Numbered from the stretch's first letter, positions 7,496 through 15,888 are shown. The stretch is DNA of 64,000 bases from CTSoil-075 sp042610375 (GCF_042610375.1 NZ_JBGJZL010000002.1:62001-126000), one strand, 5' to 3'. Notes: a model not told the origin generated them from the sequence alone. Translations and numbers: made by a program.

Positions 7496-7837
7496 GAGTT
7501 TATTCTCCATTAGCGATGTATATATTACATGTTATGTAATAGCAGAGTCTATTGTGCAAATCTCGCTACTCATTCTTTAGGGACTCATTTGTGAATGATG
7601 TAAGAATTTATGGTGACTAAAACCATTCTTCTCGTGCCAAGAATTCGTATGGTCTACAAAGAATGTGGTATGAATCTTTCATGGCAGTATTCTTTTATTT
7701 ATATGATCTCAATTTTTATAACAAAGAGATGAACAACGCTAAAAAAAATTACTGATCGTAAAAGGTTAAGTGCTTTTGCTAAAAGAGGTAAATGTAAAAG
7801 TATGTCGAATTTTTTTATAAAAGAGGAGGCGTTTAAA
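7496..7837. other. Gene-free stretch before the chemotaxis receptor
   Basis: This region separates two divergent genes. It contains several ATTCTT repeats without an ordered array and no reading frame with a ribosome site. An in-frame ATG at 7802 precedes the receptor start but has no ribosome site. Promoters for both genes are expected here; I cannot point to convincing ones. Confidence 0.35.
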
Positions 7838-9553
7838 ATGCATTTACTAGATAATATGAAGGTAAGTCTTAAATTAAGTGTATTACTTGTTATTGCGCTG
7901 TTATCGATGAGTGTTATAGGGTATACAGGATATTATTATCTTCAGCAGTCAAATACCGATATTAATTCCATGTATGCAAAGCACTTAGTGCCAATTGCGC
8001 TGATTAATGAAAATCGTGCTCATATCAATAAAGTGAATGCATCTATATTGGAATTGATGATCACAACGGATAATAGCAGAAATAACGAGTTACGAAAGAG
8101 TATTGATGAACGAGCAAAAGCCTTTAACGATAATATAACAGAGATTGAAAAAAATCATTTGGATGATAAAGAAAAGGAACAATTGGATGGAATAAAGACA
8201 GCCATGGCAAAGTATCGCGCTGCCCGCCAACCAGTGATTGAATTAGCGCTGCAAAATAAAAATGCAGAAGCTTATGCATTATATATTTCAACAGTAGATT
8301 CCTTGGCAAATGATGCCAATAAGCGCTGTATCGAACTTTCAAAATATAGTATTAATATGTCAAAAAAAATGCATGATGATAACGAAATTGCATTTAAAAA
8401 ATCAACATATATTGTAATTGGTATTATTTTCATATCGTTTATGGTGTTAGGAGTGAGCGGATTCTATATTACTAAGATTATTGCAACACCTTTAAATATG
8501 ATGGTGTTAATTTGCAAAGAATTTGCAGCTGGCGATTTTCGCGATAAGCCGCGAAAACTTCTTAGAAAAGATGAAGTTGGTCAAGTCGCTGATGCGTTAG
8601 CTGATATGCGGACCTCGATTCGTGGATTGATGAAACATATTACAGAATCCTCGGAGCAGTTGGCAGCCTCTTCACAAGAACTGACTGCGAGTGCAGAGCA
8701 ATCAGCCCAAGCTGCCAACCAAGTTGCTGAATCAATTACTGATGTGGCACATGGTGCAGAAGAACAATCAAGTGCAGCCAATAGCACATCAGCGGTCGTG
8801 CAACAGATGTCAACCAATATTCAGCGAGTTGCTGCTAATGCCAATGAAGTATCTGGGAAAACGGATCAAGCAGCTGACAAAGCAAAGGAAGGTAATAAGT
8901 CGGTAAATAAAGCCGTTAACCAGATGAGTGCGATCGAACAAACTGTTACGACTTCTGCGCAAGTAGTAAGTAAATTAGGGGAACGGTCTAAAGAAATTGG
9001 ACAAATTGTAGATACGATTTCCGGTATTGCGGGACAGACCAACTTATTGGCTCTAAATGCTGCTATTGAGGCTGCGCGGGCAGGAGAACAAGGACGTGGA
9101 TTTGCCGTTGTCGCAGAAGAAGTCCGCAAACTAGCGGAACAATCACAAGATGCAGCAAAACAAATCGCCGTATTAATTGGCGAAATTCAAGGAGATACTG
9201 ACAGGGCTGTCATTGCTATGACTGATGGAACTCGCGAAGTTAAGTTAGGTGCAGAAGTTGTCAATGATTCAGGAAAGGTTTTTCAGGAGATTGCAAATAT
9301 GATCAGCCAAGTATCGAATCAGACAAAAGAAATATCTGCTGCTATAGGTGATATGTCGCTGGGAAGTCAGCATATTGTTGATTCTGTAAAACAAATTGAT
9401 GAACTGAGTAAAAAGGCTTCTGGGGAAGCACAGACCGTATCTGCTGCAACGGAAGAACAATCGGCATCCATGGAAGAAATCGCGTCATCTAGTCAAGCAT
9501 TGGCCAATTTGGCGATGGATCTTCGCGAGGCTGTTAGTAAATTTCAAATTTAG
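7838..9553 (+). CDS. Methyl-accepting chemotaxis protein
   Basis: This 571-residue receptor has a first membrane helix at about 11-32, a four-helix-bundle sensor domain (4HB_MCP type, about 35-185), a second membrane helix (about 190-212) and a HAMP linker. The long signalling domain contains the conserved hairpin tip GIAGQTNLLALNAAIEAARA then GEQGRGFAVVAEEVRKLAEQ. It should sense a small extracellular ligand and signal to CheA/CheW. No C-terminal CheR-binding pentapeptide is present. ATG 7838 is chosen because AGAGGAGG precedes it. No che genes are adjacent, so it works with a remote chemotaxis system. Confidence 0.96.
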   Translation: MHLLDNMKVSLKLSVLLVIALLSMSVIGYTGYYYLQQSNTDINSMYAKHLVPIALINENRAHINKVNASILELMITTDNSRNNELRKSIDERAKAFNDNITEIEKNHLDDKEKEQLDGIKTAMAKYRAARQPVIELALQNKNAEAYALYISTVDSLANDANKRCIELSKYSINMSKKMHDDNEIAFKKSTYIVIGIIFISFMVLGVSGFYITKIIATPLNMMVLICKEFAAGDFRDKPRKLLRKDEVGQVADALADMRTSIRGLMKHITESSEQLAASSQELTASAEQSAQAANQVAESITDVAHGAEEQSSAANSTSAVVQQMSTNIQRVAANANEVSGKTDQAADKAKEGNKSVNKAVNQMSAIEQTVTTSAQVVSKLGERSKEIGQIVDTISGIAGQTNLLALNAAIEAARAGEQGRGFAVVAEEVRKLAEQSQDAAKQIAVLIGEIQGDTDRAVIAMTDGTREVKLGAEVVNDSGKVFQEIANMISQVSNQTKEISAAIGDMSLGSQHIVDSVKQIDELSKKASGEAQTVSAATEEQSASMEEIASSSQALANLAMDLREAVSKFQI

Positions 9554-9580
9554 ATAAAATAATATTCATGGTAAAAAAGT

Positions 9581-9609
9581 AAACCGCTCATTATGATGAG
9601 CGGTTTTTT
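9581..9609 (+). terminator. Rho-independent terminator after the chemotaxis receptor
   Basis: AAACCGCTCAT pairs with ATGAGCGGTTT and is followed by TTTTG. It may also serve the convergent small gene at 9634. Confidence 0.85.
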
Positions 9610-9633
9610 GTGTCTGGAGAAAAATGAAACTTC

Positions 9634-9837
9634 TTAATGCATATGTTGAGAGGTTGGTAAAATAATACTGTATAAACACGAAAGAAAAATAGCTTGTTGC
9701 TGAGGTATAGTTAATCCTTTAGTGACACAATGGCTATCCATTAGTGGTTGTAATTTAATAAGAAGTTGTGGAATTTTATCAAGTAATTTTACTAAATCTT
9801 CATGGGAAATTTTCAGATCATTGTTAGGTAAATTCAC
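9634..9837 (-). CDS. Small hypothetical protein
   Basis: This is a 67-residue protein with a GTG start, behind AAGGAG at a slightly long distance (11 bases). It reads as amphipathic helix (HEDLVKLLDKIPQLLIKLQP) followed by a more hydrophobic helix (QQQAIFLSCLYSIILPTSQ). No family is recognised. It is one of three small helical proteins within about 1 kb in the element. Confidence 0.5.
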   Translation of the reverse strand: MNLPNNDLKISHEDLVKLLDKIPQLLIKLQPLMDSHCVTKGLTIPQQQAIFLSCLYSIILPTSQHMH

Positions 9838-10065
9838 GAATCAATAGTCTCCTTATCATTTATCCATATATTTTTGCTTATAGTATGATAACTACTTAGT
9901 TCAAATGATACAATAACTTTATTTATTATTTCTTTGATTTATCTAAAATTCCATCATTTGATAGAAAAATATAAATTCGTTAGTCTGTTTGATTGACTTT
10001 GAAAATAAATTTATTGAGAGATTTATTTTCAAAATAAATCTTGCTTATAAGAGGGTGGTGAGAAA

Positions 10066-10341
10066 ATGTCCTTTTTTCAATCAATCAATTCAGATGAACT
10101 TGCTACAATTGCGACTCTTATTGCAGTGGCTTCATCTAAGGTGTTAAATGCAGAAGAATTAAATATACTTGGTAATTTTATAATCGCCGTAGGAAGTCTC
10201 ATGACAAGTATTGCTTCTCAAGAACAGGCACTCAAAGTAGAAAAAGATACTACAGAGGTTGAAGTTCAAGACGCAGGGCTCGATGTTCAAAAACAAATTA
10301 AAGATATACAAGAACAGATTCAATATTTACTGCAGCGGTAA
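10066..10341 (+). CDS. Small helical hypothetical protein
   Basis: This 91-residue protein has GAGGGTGGTG ahead of ATG 10066. Its first half forms hydrophobic helices (ATIATLIAVASSKVLNAEE and LGNFIIAVGSLMTSIAS). Its C-terminal half is charged and coiled-coil-like (DVQKQIKDIQEQIQYLLQR). There is no signal peptide or recognised domain. The layout suggests a small self-associating protein. Neighbours are two other unknown small genes on the opposite strand. Confidence 0.6.
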   Translation: MSFFQSINSDELATIATLIAVASSKVLNAEELNILGNFIIAVGSLMTSIASQEQALKVEKDTTEVEVQDAGLDVQKQIKDIQEQIQYLLQR

Positions 10342-10414
10342 TAAAAGCAATAAAGTGATAAACAGCACTACGCTAAATCACGGCAAAATCTAGGTCATTA
10401 ATTGGTGGCCCTGC

Positions 10415-10675
10415 CTATTGAATGGTTTTTATACTGCTGTTTAAATTAGCAATGCTATTTGAAAGTTGAATAATATTAGTTATATTGGCAATTGGGTTAA
10501 CAGCTAGTTGTTCAATCATTTCTTGTAATACTAACATTGTGAACAAGGCAATGGCGTTACCAGTAGTTGCGGCTAAGAGAGGAAATTCAATTGTTTTACT
10601 TGCCTTTTTTTCTAATTCTTCAAGATTTACGATGTCAGAAATAGCCAAAGTATCATGGGTTTTATGGCAATCCAT
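10415..10675 (-). CDS. Small helical hypothetical protein
   Basis: This is an 86-residue protein with an excellent ribosome site (AAGGAAGGAGGG) before its ATG. It starts MDCHKTHDTLAISDIVNLEE, has a hydrophobic middle (FPLLAATTGNAIALFTMLVL) and an Asn/Ile-rich helical tail (ANITNIIQLSNSIANLNSS). No family is recognised. It is convergent with the small gene at 10066 and shares with it the pattern of short amphipathic and hydrophobic helices. Confidence 0.6.
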   Translation of the reverse strand: MDCHKTHDTLAISDIVNLEELEKKASKTIEFPLLAATTGNAIALFTMLVLQEMIEQLAVNPIANITNIIQLSNSIANLNSSIKTIQ

Positions 10676-10884
10676 TTCCGTCCCTCCTTCCTTATTTCTT
10701 ACTATTTATAACCTATTCAATTGATTTTATTTTAGTACATTATGCAAGTGCCTCTTTACACTGGGGTTGTATATGCTTAATTGAGGCAATTTTTTTAAAA
10801 AAATCTTGGAATAAAGTACCTTGACTAAAGTTGTTTTTAAGGGAGATTATAAACTGTAGTATAGTATGACGGAGGGATTAGAAA

Positions 10885-11271
10885 ATGAGTGTAGATACTT
10901 TAATTCAAGAAGACTTAGTGAATTTTCGGCGCAATTTAATTGAATGTTTTAAGACACAACACCCTCATATTTTTTCCATGCTTGAGCATGTATTTTCAGG
11001 ACGTAAAAATATGGTAGGGATACAAGTTGCTGAAGATGGAAAGATTATTGGAAAATATACGCTAATGATGGATGGTATTAATGTTGTTGAGGCTAAAAGT
11101 GGTATATTAGACTCTTCTTTACATCACCCCCTGTTAGGTGTTGTAAAACCTTATGTAACGATTGAGCGAAGTGTTGTTGAAAAAATGGTCAAGGATGATC
11201 GGTTTAAAACTGAAATATTTACCTCAATTTCTAACTATTTACCTGATGTAACAATTAAATTTTTGCGTTAA
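10885..11271 (+). CDS. Hypothetical protein, possibly SCP2-like
   Basis: This is a 128-residue protein with GGAGGG before ATG 10885. A helical N-terminus (LVNFRRNLIECFKTQHP) is followed by a region of short strands (MVGIQVAEDGKIIGKYTLMM then DGINVVEA) and a final segment (VTIERSVVEKMVKDDRFKTE). The strand-strand-helix order faintly recalls the SCP2 lipid-binding fold, but this is only an impression. It is the last gene of the element before the right boundary and ends at a strong terminator. Confidence 0.6.
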   Translation: MSVDTLIQEDLVNFRRNLIECFKTQHPHIFSMLEHVFSGRKNMVGIQVAEDGKIIGKYTLMMDGINVVEAKSGILDSSLHHPLLGVVKPYVTIERSVVEKMVKDDRFKTEIFTSISNYLPDVTIKFLR

Positions 11272-11340
11272 CAATTTTAAAATATCCAAATGAAAGAAGG
11301 ACCGATTATAGGCTCGATTTCATTTGTTAAAAAATAGTTA

Positions 11341-11381
11341 AACCATGTCTAGGAATAATAATCCTGAGGCATGGTTTTTTC
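11341..11381 (+). terminator. Rho-independent terminator near the right end of the element
   Basis: AACCATG pairs with CATGGTT with an inner GGA/TCC stem, followed by TTTTCTTT. It isolates the downstream hybrid ylmC from element transcription, so ylmC must have its own promoter between 11382 and 11460. Confidence 0.85.
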
Positions 11382-11469
11382 TTTACTCACATATGTAAAA
11401 GAATTTGCTATCAGTAGCTGATATCATAAAACTTTTTGTCCATCATACAATGTAGTGGGGGTGGATGAG

Positions 11470-11745
11470 ATGAAAAGCGCTATCAATTGTGTATCAGATC
11501 TTAAGCTTAAAGAAGTTATCAACGTAATCGATGGTAAGCGATTAGGTGGAATCACTGATATTGAAATTGATGTTGCAAGTGGTAGATTGACTGCGATTGT
11601 AGTTCCTGGAAGTGGAAAGTTTCTTGGAATGTTTGGTCGTAGTGAAGATGTTGTTATCCCATGGGAAAAAATTAATAAAATTGGATTTGATGTGATTTTA
11701 GTTGAGGTAACGGCTTTTGCAGAGTCAAAACAATTAGACAAATAG
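11470..11745 (+). CDS. ylmC: YlmC/YmxH family PRC-barrel protein with a replaced N-terminus
   Basis: This is a 91-residue PRC-barrel-like protein with the family signature SDLKLKEVINVIDGKRLGG, then TDIEIDVASGRLTAIVVPG, and PWEKINKIGFDVILVE. The family is found in endospore formers beside sigG; its molecular role is not established. The first eight codons (MKSAINCV) lie left of the repeat TCAGATCTTAAG and do not resemble the family. The likely original start, MLKT, is at 800. The gene is thus rebuilt with element-supplied ribosome site (GGGGGTGG) and start. A GTG at 11455 or 11461 could also initiate. Confidence 0.88.
   Translation: MKSAINCVSDLKLKEVINVIDGKRLGGITDIEIDVASGRLTAIVVPGSGKFLGMFGRSEDVVIPWEKINKIGFDVILVEVTAFAESKQLDK
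11494..11505 (+). repeat. Putative right attachment core (attR)
   Basis: This second direct copy of TCAGATCTTAAG lies inside the ylmC frame, at codons for SDLK. Recombination with 812-823 would remove 10,682 bases and join the original ylmC start to this frame without a shift. Confidence 0.65.
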
Positions 11746-11795
11746 CAGGATATGATAGGGAATAAATCGGATTACATAGTTTGGTTATGAGCTAG

Positions 11796-11836
11796 AAGTC
11801 TTTAACTTTTAAGGTTAAAGACTTTTAGTTTAATTT
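11796..11836 (+). terminator. Terminator after ylmC
   Basis: AAGTCTTTAAC pairs with GTTAAAGACTT across a short loop and is followed by TTAGTTTAATTTT. It ends the ylmC transcript. Confidence 0.7.
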
Positions 11837-11840
11837 TACG

Positions 11841-11877
11841 TAATCAGCAAGAAAGTATATCACTTTCTTGATTACAG
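11841..11877. repeat. Inverted repeat upstream of nrdD
   Basis: GTAATCAGCAAGAAAGT faces ACTTTCTTGATTAC over a five-base loop, a 14-bp stem with a small bulge. It lacks a U-run on either side, so it is more likely a processing or protein-binding site, or a mere transcript-end stabiliser, than a terminator. Confidence 0.5.
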
Positions 11878-11953
11878 CTAAGGGGAACTAAGACTTTGGT
11901 CTGTGTTGAGGCTTGACCAAAATCAAGTTTTCTTTATAATTATAGCAGGAAAT

Positions 11954-11969
11954 GCACAATATATGGCGT
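11954..11969. promoter_or_regulatory. Possible NrdR box
   Basis: GCACAATATATGGCGT agrees at about 13 of 16 positions with the NrdR consensus ACACWATATATWGTGT as I remember it. It lies about 135 bases before nrdD. A second, much poorer copy may lie near 11982-11997, but its spacing is not the usual 31-32 bases. NrdR normally represses ribonucleotide reductase genes. Confidence 0.35.
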
Positions 11970-12102
11970 AGATAATTAATAAACAATAATGTTGCGTATT
12001 TTATTTTTTACTATGAAACATAGTATGATAGAATAAATAAGATAGGTATGATAAGTTTACTAAAAGTAAGTTGAATTTATGTGAAATGAGGAAGTTATAT
12101 AC

Positions 12103-14109
12103 ATGAAGATCAAAAAGCGCGATGGGCGTGACGTGGTATTTGATGAAAATAAAATAACTGAGGCTATTTTTAAGGCTGCTAAAGCCGTTGGTGGAGCAGA
12201 TAAACAATTGGCGATGGAATTGACCTTAGACGTTTTGCGCTTATTAAAACAAGAATATAGCGCTGGTATGTTTGGCGTTGAAGAGGTACAAGATGCTGTT
12301 GAAAAAATATTAATTGAAAAAGGACATGCTAAAACAGCAAAAGCATATATTCTATATCGAGATAAACGAACTCGTATGCGTGATGCCCAATCTTATCTAA
12401 TGGATGCCGTCGCTGAAATATTAATAGAAACAAGCCGAGAAAATGCAAATATCTCTAATTCTCCTTCGGCAAAAATGCTACAGATAGCCAGTGCGGCCAG
12501 TAAAGCATATTATTTAAATCGATTAATTCCTGAGCATATGGCATCAGCCCATATAAAAGGTGATATTCATATTCATGATTTGGATTTTTATGGGAAGACA
12601 TTAACTTGCGTCCAAATTCCATTGGGTAAATTATTAAAAAATGGTTTTAATAATGGACATGGTTATATTAGACGCCCTAAACGTCCAGCATCAGCGGCCG
12701 CATTAGCGGCTATTATTCTACAAAGTTCCCAAAATGATATGCATGGCGGACAATCCTTTGCTTTTTTTGATCGTGATATGGCGACTTTTATGGAAAAGGT
12801 TACTGAAGGGGAAGCTTATCAAGCCATGGAAGCCTTTGTATATAATCTTAATTCAATGCATAGTCGTGCAGGTGCACAGGTTCCTTTTTCGAGCCTTAAC
12901 ATAGGAACTGATACGACTCCAGCAGGACGTATGGTCATAAAAACCCTCTTATTAGCCTACGAAAAAGGGTTGGGCCGCGGTGAAAATCCGATTTTTCCTA
13001 ATATTATTTTTAGAATCAAAGAAGGCGTTAATTTAAATCATGGTGATCCTAACTATGATTTGTTTAAATTAGCAATTCGCGTAGCTTCACAACGACTTAA
13101 TCCTACATTTAGTTTTATGGATTCATCCTTTAATAAGCCTTATGGCGATCAAGTTGCCTATATGGGATGCCGTACGCGGGTGATGGCGAATAAGTGCGGT
13201 GCGGAGGTAACTGACGGGCGGGGTAATCTTAGCTTTACAACGATTAACTTACCGAGACTTGCGATTAAAGCTGAACGTGATTTGATGAAATTTTATCAAA
13301 GTTTATCTGATCTTGTTGATTTGATTTGTGAGCAATTATTTCATCGCTATGAGGTACAAGCTAAGTTAAAAGTAAAAGATATGCCGTTTTTAATGGGACA
13401 AGGTCTTTATTTGGGGTCGGATCAATTAACACTCAATGATACAATTGGCGAGGTTATAAAAAATGGAACCTTATCGATTGGCTTTATTGGTTTGGCTGAG
13501 ACACTTATCGCGTTGACAGGTTATCATCATGGTGAAAATGAAGATTCTCAAATATTAGGCGAAGAAATTATTGCTTTTATGCGTGATAAGGCTGATCGGG
13601 CTACAGAGAAGTATAAACTTAATTATACCCTTCTAGCGACGCCCGCAGAAGGTCTATCGGGACGGTTTGTAAAAATGGATTGTCATGAATACGGGTTGAT
13701 TCCAGGTGTAACGGATAAAGATTATTATACTAATTCTTTTCATGTGCCTGTGAGTTATCAAATTGGTATGTATGATAAGATTCGAATCGAGGCTGTCTAT
13801 CATAAATATACCAATGCTGGTCATATTAGTTACGTTGAATTTACAGCGCCCCCCATTAATAATCTGAACGCTGTAGAAGATATTCTTCGGTACATGGGTG
13901 GCTGTGACATTGGTTATGCAGGAATTAATTTCCCTATCGATTTTTGTGACGGTTGTGGTTATATTGGTGTGATCGCCAGTGAGCATTGTCCCTCTTGTGA
14001 TTCATCAAGTATCAGGCGGGTCAGACGTATTACAGGATATTTAAGTACAGTGGATCGATTTAATGATGCGAAACATGAAGAATTAGAACAACGTGTGGCA
14101 CATACTTAA
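12103..14109 (+). CDS. nrdD: Anaerobic (class III) ribonucleoside-triphosphate reductase
   Basis: This 668-residue enzyme reduces ribonucleoside triphosphates to deoxy forms without oxygen. The N-terminus is an ATP-cone (about 1-90, starting KIKKRDGRDVVFDENKI). The glycyl-radical barrel follows. The C-terminus has a four-cysteine zinc site (CDGCGYIG and CPSC) and the radical loop RRITGYL with Gly645, then DRFNDAKHEELEQR. The length is normal for the family. The activating radical SAM enzyme NrdG is not in the window. Upstream lies a possible NrdR box. The start has AGGAAG upstream. Confidence 0.97.
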   Translation: MKIKKRDGRDVVFDENKITEAIFKAAKAVGGADKQLAMELTLDVLRLLKQEYSAGMFGVEEVQDAVEKILIEKGHAKTAKAYILYRDKRTRMRDAQSYLMDAVAEILIETSRENANISNSPSAKMLQIASAASKAYYLNRLIPEHMASAHIKGDIHIHDLDFYGKTLTCVQIPLGKLLKNGFNNGHGYIRRPKRPASAAALAAIILQSSQNDMHGGQSFAFFDRDMATFMEKVTEGEAYQAMEAFVYNLNSMHSRAGAQVPFSSLNIGTDTTPAGRMVIKTLLLAYEKGLGRGENPIFPNIIFRIKEGVNLNHGDPNYDLFKLAIRVASQRLNPTFSFMDSSFNKPYGDQVAYMGCRTRVMANKCGAEVTDGRGNLSFTTINLPRLAIKAERDLMKFYQSLSDLVDLICEQLFHRYEVQAKLKVKDMPFLMGQGLYLGSDQLTLNDTIGEVIKNGTLSIGFIGLAETLIALTGYHHGENEDSQILGEEIIAFMRDKADRATEKYKLNYTLLATPAEGLSGRFVKMDCHEYGLIPGVTDKDYYTNSFHVPVSYQIGMYDKIRIEAVYHKYTNAGHISYVEFTAPPINNLNAVEDILRYMGGCDIGYAGINFPIDFCDGCGYIGVIASEHCPSCDSSSIRRVRRITGYLSTVDRFNDAKHEELEQRVAHT

Positions 14110-14148
14110 GTAAGGTATTTTCAAAAAATAAGTAATGGAGTGATGTTA

Positions 14149-15888
14149 TTGACTTGGCATTTAAAAGAAAAATTACAAAAAATAATGGATAATGAACAAG
14201 GAGCAATGGTTTTTGCTCCTGGCTCTCGGCAAGGATTTGCCTTGGTTTATCCAAATACATATCATGTAGGTATGTCTAATTTGGGCTTTCAAATTATCTA
14301 TCAACAAATTAATCAGCGAGGCGATACGGCCTGTGAACGTTTATTTTTACCAGATCGAAAAACTGAACCGGAGTATATTCGAACGAATACACCCTTGATG
14401 ACCATTGAAACACAACGACCTTTGTATGAATTCCCTTTAATCGGTGTGGCGTTAACCTTTGAGATGGATTATTTTAACTTTGTCAGTATTTTATCCTTAG
14501 GAAAAGTTCCCGTACTGGCTGCTGATCGTGGAGAAACAGACCCTTTTGTTATGATTGGTGGGCCGTGTGCTACTTTTAATCCTGAACCATTGGCTGATTT
14601 CGTAGATTTTTGTATTATTGGTGAAGGCGAAGAAGTCATACATGAAATCTTGGATATTTATTACCAAGGGCGCGAGAAGGGGCTTTTACGCCGAGAAATA
14701 TTATTTAATTTAGCTCAAATTACGGGTGTATATGTACCTTGTTTCTATCAACCAATCTACAAGGAAGATGGCACAATTGATCATATTGTTTCTACGAAAG
14801 GAGTACCTGAGCGGGTAAAACGACGCTTTATTTCAGATCTGGATCAGTATGAGGCGCAAACTGTGGTTGTAACTTCTGATACGGAATTCAAAGATTTATT
14901 TCTCATTGAAGTAGCACGAGGATGTGGGCGGCATTGTCGGTTTTGTATGGCAGGGTATTGCTATCGTAATCCAAGAGTTCGTTCATTGGAGAAATTAAAA
15001 GTTGCGATTACAAAAGCCAAAGAATTCCGTAGTAAAGTCGGTTTGATGGGAGCGGCTATTTCTGACTACCCTGAGATTGATGCATTGTGCAAAGAAGTAT
15101 TGGATCAGGGAATGTATATGTCAGTAGCCTCACTACGAGCTGATTCTTTGACTGATGGTCTAGTAGAGGCTTTGGCTGTTAGTAAACATAAGACGATTAC
15201 TCTGGCACCTGAAGCAGCGAGTATTCGTTTACGTCGAATTATTAATAAAAGTATTACAAATGAACATTTATATAATTCGATCAAAATGGCCATTGGTGCA
15301 GGTATTCCTCATATTCGATTATATATTATGATTGGTTTGCCCTTTGAAGAACAAGAAGATATTGAAGAAATTGTGACTCTGGCAGAAAATATAAAAAACT
15401 ATATGGAATCTTTAGGCAGTAAAGGTAAGTTAACCTTAAGTGTTAATCCTTTTATTCCTAAACCTTTTACCCCTTTTCAATGGATGGCGATGCCGCCGAT
15501 GGGAGTAGTAGAATCTAAATTAAAGTTTCTTTCTTCTAGTCTACGGCAAAGAAAAAATATTGAGGTATTAGTTGATTCTCCGAAAGAGTCCTATATGCAA
15601 GCTGTATTTGCAAGAGGTGATCGCCGTTTATCTGCTGTATTACTGGAGGCTCATAGCCGTGGCGGCAGTAAAGGTTTTAAACAGGCGATGAAAGCCAATC
15701 AGTGCACTGAAGAACAATACCTTTATCGGCAACGTGATGAACAGCATGAAAAATTACCATGGGAGCACTTGGATATGGGACTCGATTCATCTTATTTGGT
15801 TCGAGAATTAGAGACTGCTAAAAAGGAAATCTTTACAGCGCCATGTGCACAAGGTTGTACTCGCTGTGGGGTCTGTAAAAAGCAGTAA
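14149..15888 (+). CDS. TIGR03960-type radical SAM protein with B12-binding-like N-terminus
   Basis: This is a protein of about 580 residues. The N-terminal half resembles a cobalamin-binding domain (YPNTYHVGMSNLGFQIIYQQ, MIGGPCATFNPEPLADF). The radical SAM core follows with CGRHCRFC (C-x3-C-x2-C), then TLAPEAASIRLR and IPHIRLYIMIGLP. A cysteine-rich tail, CAQGCTRCGVCKKQ, ends it. The biochemical role of the family is not established. GGAG fits a TTG start at 14149; ATG 14143 is too close to it. In many clostridia a DUF2344 (TIGR03936) partner is fused or adjacent; none is seen here. Confidence 0.88.
   Translation: MTWHLKEKLQKIMDNEQGAMVFAPGSRQGFALVYPNTYHVGMSNLGFQIIYQQINQRGDTACERLFLPDRKTEPEYIRTNTPLMTIETQRPLYEFPLIGVALTFEMDYFNFVSILSLGKVPVLAADRGETDPFVMIGGPCATFNPEPLADFVDFCIIGEGEEVIHEILDIYYQGREKGLLRREILFNLAQITGVYVPCFYQPIYKEDGTIDHIVSTKGVPERVKRRFISDLDQYEAQTVVVTSDTEFKDLFLIEVARGCGRHCRFCMAGYCYRNPRVRSLEKLKVAITKAKEFRSKVGLMGAAISDYPEIDALCKEVLDQGMYMSVASLRADSLTDGLVEALAVSKHKTITLAPEAASIRLRRIINKSITNEHLYNSIKMAIGAGIPHIRLYIMIGLPFEEQEDIEEIVTLAENIKNYMESLGSKGKLTLSVNPFIPKPFTPFQWMAMPPMGVVESKLKFLSSSLRQRKNIEVLVDSPKESYMQAVFARGDRRLSAVLLEAHSRGGSKGFKQAMKANQCTEEQYLYRQRDEQHEKLPWEHLDMGLDSSYLVRELETAKKEIFTAPCAQGCTRCGVCKKQ

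Larger units (their letters stand above)
812..11493. mobile_element. Serine-recombinase element integrated in ylmC (about 10.7 kb)
   Basis: The limits are two direct copies of TCAGATCTTAAG, at 812-823 and 11494-11505. Outside them are the 5' and 3' parts of one ylmC reading frame. A large serine recombinase gene ends 38 bases inside the left copy, the usual position beside an attachment site. The cargo is a set of small unknown genes, GNAT and GyrI-like genes, a mini NrdD-like gene, a CwlD-like amidase and a chemotaxis receptor. No replication, conjugation or phage structural genes are visible. Integration is inferred from the split gene; excision has not been shown. Confidence 0.7.
11746..12102. 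other. Regulatory gap between ylmC and nrdD
   Basis: This 357-base gap has no credible gene. It holds a terminator-type hairpin (11796-11836), a second inverted repeat without a U-run (11841-11877), a possible NrdR box (11954-11969) and a short inverted repeat ACTATG/CATAGT near 12010-12024. The nrdD ribosome site AGGAAG lies at its end. Confidence 0.6.

Noticed and set aside
7511..7800. CRISPR-like repeat array from recurring ATTCTT words
   Set aside because: The words are short, irregularly spaced and without equal spacers.
812..11505. A prophage or conjugative element
   Set aside because: No terminase, capsid, portal, relaxase, T4SS or replication genes are visible between the repeats; only a recombinase and varied cargo.
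12001..12207. Minus-strand frame at the nrdD promoter
   Set aside because: It runs across the nrdD start and promoter region, reads as low-complexity hydrophobic sequence and lacks a ribosome site.
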